Below, one piece after another: positions 61,493 to 64,000 of a stretch of DNA of 64,000 nucleotides (its first letter is position 1; each line of letters starts with the position of its first letter). A program made the position numbers and the translations under genes. The notes beneath the pieces are model-generated. The model did no database searches and was not told the origin of the DNA. It was given only the letters and a program-made list of their open reading frames with translations. Source of the DNA: Microbulbifer yueqingensis (GTDB taxonomy: Bacteria; Pseudomonadota; Gammaproteobacteria; Pseudomonadales; Cellvibrionaceae); the NCBI RefSeq assembly GCF_900100355.1, contig NZ_FNFH01000003.1:682001-746000 (forward strand). The letters are read 5' to 3'.

Positions 61493-63211
61493 ATGACGGT
61501 CCACAACAGCGAGATCGCCGACAGCTTCGAAAAGCTCGCCGACCTCCTGGAAATAGAGGGCGCCAATCCTTTCCGGGTCCGAGCCTACCGCAACGCAGCG
61601 CGCACGGTAAGGGGTTATCCCCGCAGCATGGCCGACCTGCTGAGTGACGGGGAGGACCTGACTGAGCTGCCCGATATAGGCGACGACCTCGCCGAGAAAA
61701 TCCAGGTGCTGGTTAAAACCGGGGAATTGCCCCTTTTGCAGGAGGTTGAGCAGCGAACGCCGGAGGCACTGAGCGAGTTGATGAAGATTCAGGGGCTCGG
61801 CGCCAGAAAAGTAAAGAGCCTCCATGATGCCCTTGAGATCAACAGCATCGAGGACCTGGAACAGGCCGCCGCTGCGGGCAGGATCCGCGATGTATCCGGC
61901 TTCGGCGAAAAGAGCGAAGAAAAGATTCTTCGCCGTCTGGAAAAGTATTCCGGGGAGGAGAAACGAACCCGGCTGATTGATGCCGAGGAAGTGGCCAGGC
62001 CCCTGGTGGAATATCTAAAGGAAGCTGAGGGACTGAAAGATATTGTTGTGGCCGGGAGCTATCGCCGACGCAAGGAAACCGTTGGCGACCTGGACATACT
62101 GATAACGGCGAAAAAAGGCTCCCCGGTGATGGATCACTTCACGGCCTATGAGGACGTCGAGGAAGTGGTCTCACGGGGCGAAACGCGCTCTACTGTTTAT
62201 CTCCGATCAGGCATGCAGGTCGACCTGCGGGTGGTGCCCCAGGTGAGCTTCGGTGCCGCCCAGGTCTACTTCACCGGATCCAAGGCGCACAATATCGCCG
62301 TACGCAAACTGGGTATCAAGCGAGGATACAAGATCAACGAATATGGTGTCTTCGAGGGAGATAAGCGTGTGTCCGGCAAGACTGAAAAGGCAGTCTATGA
62401 AAAGGTCGGCCTGTGCTGGATTCCCCCGGAGCTGCGGGAGAACCACGGCGAGGTCGAGGCGGCAAAGAAAGGCAAGCTCCCTCAGCTGGTCACCCTGGAA
62501 GACATTCGCGGCAACCTGCACGCCCACACCACAGCAAGCGACGGTCACAATACGCTCGAGGAAATGGCCCGGGCCGCCAGGGAACTGGGTTATGAATACC
62601 TGGCGATTACCGATCACTCACGCCACCTGACCGTAGCCAATGGCCTCGACGAGAAGCGCCTGTTAAAGCAGATCCAGGAAATCGACAAGCTCAATGAAAA
62701 GCTCGACGGCATTGTCCTGCTCAAATCCAGTGAAGTGGACATACTGGAAGACGGAACTCTGGACCTCCCCAACAGCGTGCTCAAGGAGCTGGACTTCACC
62801 GTCTGCGCCATCCACCACAAATTTGACCTGTCACGCAAGAAGCAGACCGAACGCGTCCTTCGAGCCATGGACAATCATTACTTCAATATACTGGCACATC
62901 CCAGTGGTCGCCTGATCAACGAGCGGGATCCCTATGAAACCGATCTCGAAAGAATTCTCCAGGCTGTGAAAGAACGCAGTTGCATCGTGGAACTCAATGC
63001 ACAGCCCAAGCGCCTGGATCTTACCGACGAGGGCTGTCGCATGGCCAAGGACCTGGAGATAAAGGTCTCCATAGCCACTGATGCGCACAGCACCACGGAC
63101 CTGCAACATATGCGTGGCGGGGTATACCAGGCACGGCGTGGCTGGCTGGAGCCTGAGGATGTGGTGAACTGCCTTCCGCTGGACAAGCTGAAAGCACTCT
63201 TTAATCGCTGA
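61493..63211 (+). CDS. polX: DNA polymerase/3'-5' exonuclease PolX
   Basis: This 572-residue protein has, in order, a helical 8-kDa-like region with HhH motifs (LPDIGDDLAEKI and IQGLGARKVKSL), then the X-family palm with GSYRRRKETVGDLDIL (Asp199 and Asp201) and QVDLRVV (Asp244). A C-terminal PHP exonuclease domain follows (NLHAHTTASDGHN, ITDHSRHL, SSEVDILEDG, IHHKF, AHPSGR, ATDAHSTTDL), its metal ligands all present. PolX fills short gaps in base-excision repair and trims 3' ends. It stands directly between dodecin and the glycosylase. Confidence 0.95.
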   Translation: MTVHNSEIADSFEKLADLLEIEGANPFRVRAYRNAARTVRGYPRSMADLLSDGEDLTELPDIGDDLAEKIQVLVKTGELPLLQEVEQRTPEALSELMKIQGLGARKVKSLHDALEINSIEDLEQAAAAGRIRDVSGFGEKSEEKILRRLEKYSGEEKRTRLIDAEEVARPLVEYLKEAEGLKDIVVAGSYRRRKETVGDLDILITAKKGSPVMDHFTAYEDVEEVVSRGETRSTVYLRSGMQVDLRVVPQVSFGAAQVYFTGSKAHNIAVRKLGIKRGYKINEYGVFEGDKRVSGKTEKAVYEKVGLCWIPPELRENHGEVEAAKKGKLPQLVTLEDIRGNLHAHTTASDGHNTLEEMARAARELGYEYLAITDHSRHLTVANGLDEKRLLKQIQEIDKLNEKLDGIVLLKSSEVDILEDGTLDLPNSVLKELDFTVCAIHHKFDLSRKKQTERVLRAMDNHYFNILAHPSGRLINERDPYETDLERILQAVKERSCIVELNAQPKRLDLTDEGCRMAKDLEIKVSIATDAHSTTDLQHMRGGVYQARRGWLEPEDVVNCLPLDKLKALFNR

Positions 63212-63252
63212 GCGGCGCGCCAGCACGTGCAAGCCATTACCGGTGTGTGCGT

Positions 63253-64000
63253 ATGCCTGAACTCCCCGATGTCGAACGCTTCCGCCGGTACCTTGAGGCC
63301 ACAGCGCTCCATCAGCGTATTGTTCACCTCCATGTACCGGGCCCGGAATTACTGGTGGATACCAGCCCCCAGGGGCTGGGGCGCACTCTGGGTGGTGCCG
63401 AGTTTTCCTCAGCCACACGCCACGGCAAATACCTGTTCGCATTGACGGACACAGGCAAATGCCTGGTACTGCATTTCGGCATGACCGGCGAGCTGGCGTA
63501 CTCGGGTCGCGAAAGGCCGCTGCCAGACTACACACAGCTGGAAATTGACTTCGAGGGGGATAACCGGCTGGCCTACATAGCTCCGCGCAAGCTAGGGCGC
63601 ATCGCCGTGGTGAACTCCCCCGATGAATGGATCTCCAGCAGGGAACTGGGACCGGATGCCCTTGAGATCAGCGAGGAGGCCTTTCTGGAACAAAGCTCCA
63701 GGAGTCGCAGCAAGGTGAAGTCCTGGTTGATGGACCAGCACCGGCTAGCCGGTATCGGCAATTATTATTCTGATGAAATCCTCTTCCAGTCGCATCTTCA
63801 CCCGTGCGCCTCCATGGGCGATCTCAGGGAGAGCGAGCGCAGGGTTCTGTACCAGAACATGCGCCGGGTACTGCAGCTGGCAATCGACAGGGATGCAGAC
63901 CCGGCCGCCCTGCCCCGCTCTTTCCTGCTACCACATCGCATAAAGGGTGAGCGCTGCCCCCGCTGTGGGGGCACGTTGCAGCAACTGGAAGTGGGTGGGC
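63253..64000 (+). CDS. Fpg/Nei-family DNA glycosylase/AP lyase (partial; C-terminus beyond window)
   Basis: This gene is open to the right edge and was translated by me. It starts MPELPDVERF with catalytic Pro2 (after Met removal) and Glu3. Lys in RHGKYLFAL corresponds to the conserved Lys57, and LVLHFGMTGEL follows, with H2TH residues in GIGNYYSDEILFQSHLHP. The first CxxC of the zinc finger, GERCPRCGG, lies near the edge. The IGN(Y)Y(S)DE segment deviates from the usual IGNIYASEALF. It starts 41 nt after polX and should remove oxidised bases, though its exact specificity (Fpg or Nei-like) is open. Confidence 0.88.
   Translation, partial: MPELPDVERFRRYLEATALHQRIVHLHVPGPELLVDTSPQGLGRTLGGAEFSSATRHGKYLFALTDTGKCLVLHFGMTGELAYSGRERPLPDYTQLEIDFEGDNRLAYIAPRKLGRIAVVNSPDEWISSRELGPDALEISEEAFLEQSSRSRSKVKSWLMDQHRLAGIGNYYSDEILFQSHLHPCASMGDLRESERRVLYQNMRRVLQLAIDRDADPAALPRSFLLPHRIKGERCPRCGGTLQQLEVGG

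Noticed and set aside
1..64000. CRISPR array, prophage, transposon or rRNA operon
   Set aside because: No regularly spaced short repeats, no transposase, integrase or phage structural gene and no rRNA sequence were seen.

Overview
The window is 64 kb of G+C-rich chromosomal DNA from a free-living, probably marine, gammaproteobacterium. The evidence is the set of genes typical of that class (queF, gcvR, fldB-mnmC, pdxB, epmC, yheU, tusA, alaA, djlA, dusC), a Na+-pumping oxaloacetate decarboxylase, type IV minor pilins and a methylmalonate-semialdehyde dehydrogenase. My inference is a Cellvibrionales/Microbulbifer-like organism; no rRNA is present to confirm it. There is no prophage, insertion sequence, integrase or CRISPR array. 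The window is mostly core genome with a few accessory patches. It opens inside one gene (an outer-membrane factor, its end outside) and closes inside another (an Fpg-family glycosylase, its zinc finger cut).

Layout. 1-6.2 kb: a minus-strand efflux operon (CPA1 antiporter, FUSC protein, DUF1656, HlyD adaptor, NodT outer-membrane factor) resembling aaeXAB with two extra genes. 6.6-12.6 kb: a small Cys-pair protein, a secreted endonuclease I, and a two-gene RND pump closed by a perfect 19-bp-stem terminator. 12.6-17.8 kb: a five-gene minor-pilin operon fimT-pilW-pilX-pilV-pilE without pilY1, in which PilV carries about 480 extra residues containing a threefold repeated Cys/GxGW module. 17.8-18.9 kb: a repeat-rich non-coding stretch with an exact 93-bp direct duplication, downstream of tRNA-Ser(GGA). 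19-27.6 kb: nitroreductase, membrane class III adenylate cyclase, alpha/beta hydrolase, HdeD-like protein, queF, a YadGH-type ABC exporter and a patatin lipoprotein. 27.8-28.4 kb: a tRNA Glu-Gly-Glu-Gly operon with a strong sigma-70 promoter. 28.4-31.3 kb: DUF1499 protein and msrB, divergent from alaA.

31.3-36.1 kb: a five-gene operon (epmC, 5'-3' exonuclease, pdxB, NAD-kinase-like gene, methyltransferase) in which all four junctions are 4-nt GTGA overlaps. 36.4-45.7 kb: short housekeeping transcription units (tusA, yheU, gcvR, trmL-fldB-mnmC, DUF502, glutaminyl cyclase). 45.9-51.9 kb: recQ, mmsA, ompW, a BolA-family gene and djlA. 52.1-54.3 kb: an exported predicted beta-propeller protein of unknown role. 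54.4-57.8 kb: oadGAB. 58-64 kb: dusC followed by ligA, dodecin, polX and an Fpg-family glycosylase, all on the plus strand.

How the parts work together. The last cluster places a glycosylase/AP lyase, a gap-filling X-family polymerase and an NAD-dependent ligase side by side, which together would make a nearly complete base-excision-repair pathway; the ligase and glycosylase are both sequence-divergent. Efflux (aae-like and RND) and sodium handling (CPA1 antiporter, OadGAB) recur. The most unusual features are the PilV extension with missing pilY1, the tRNA-linked repeat modules and the LigA-dodecin-PolX-Fpg cluster.
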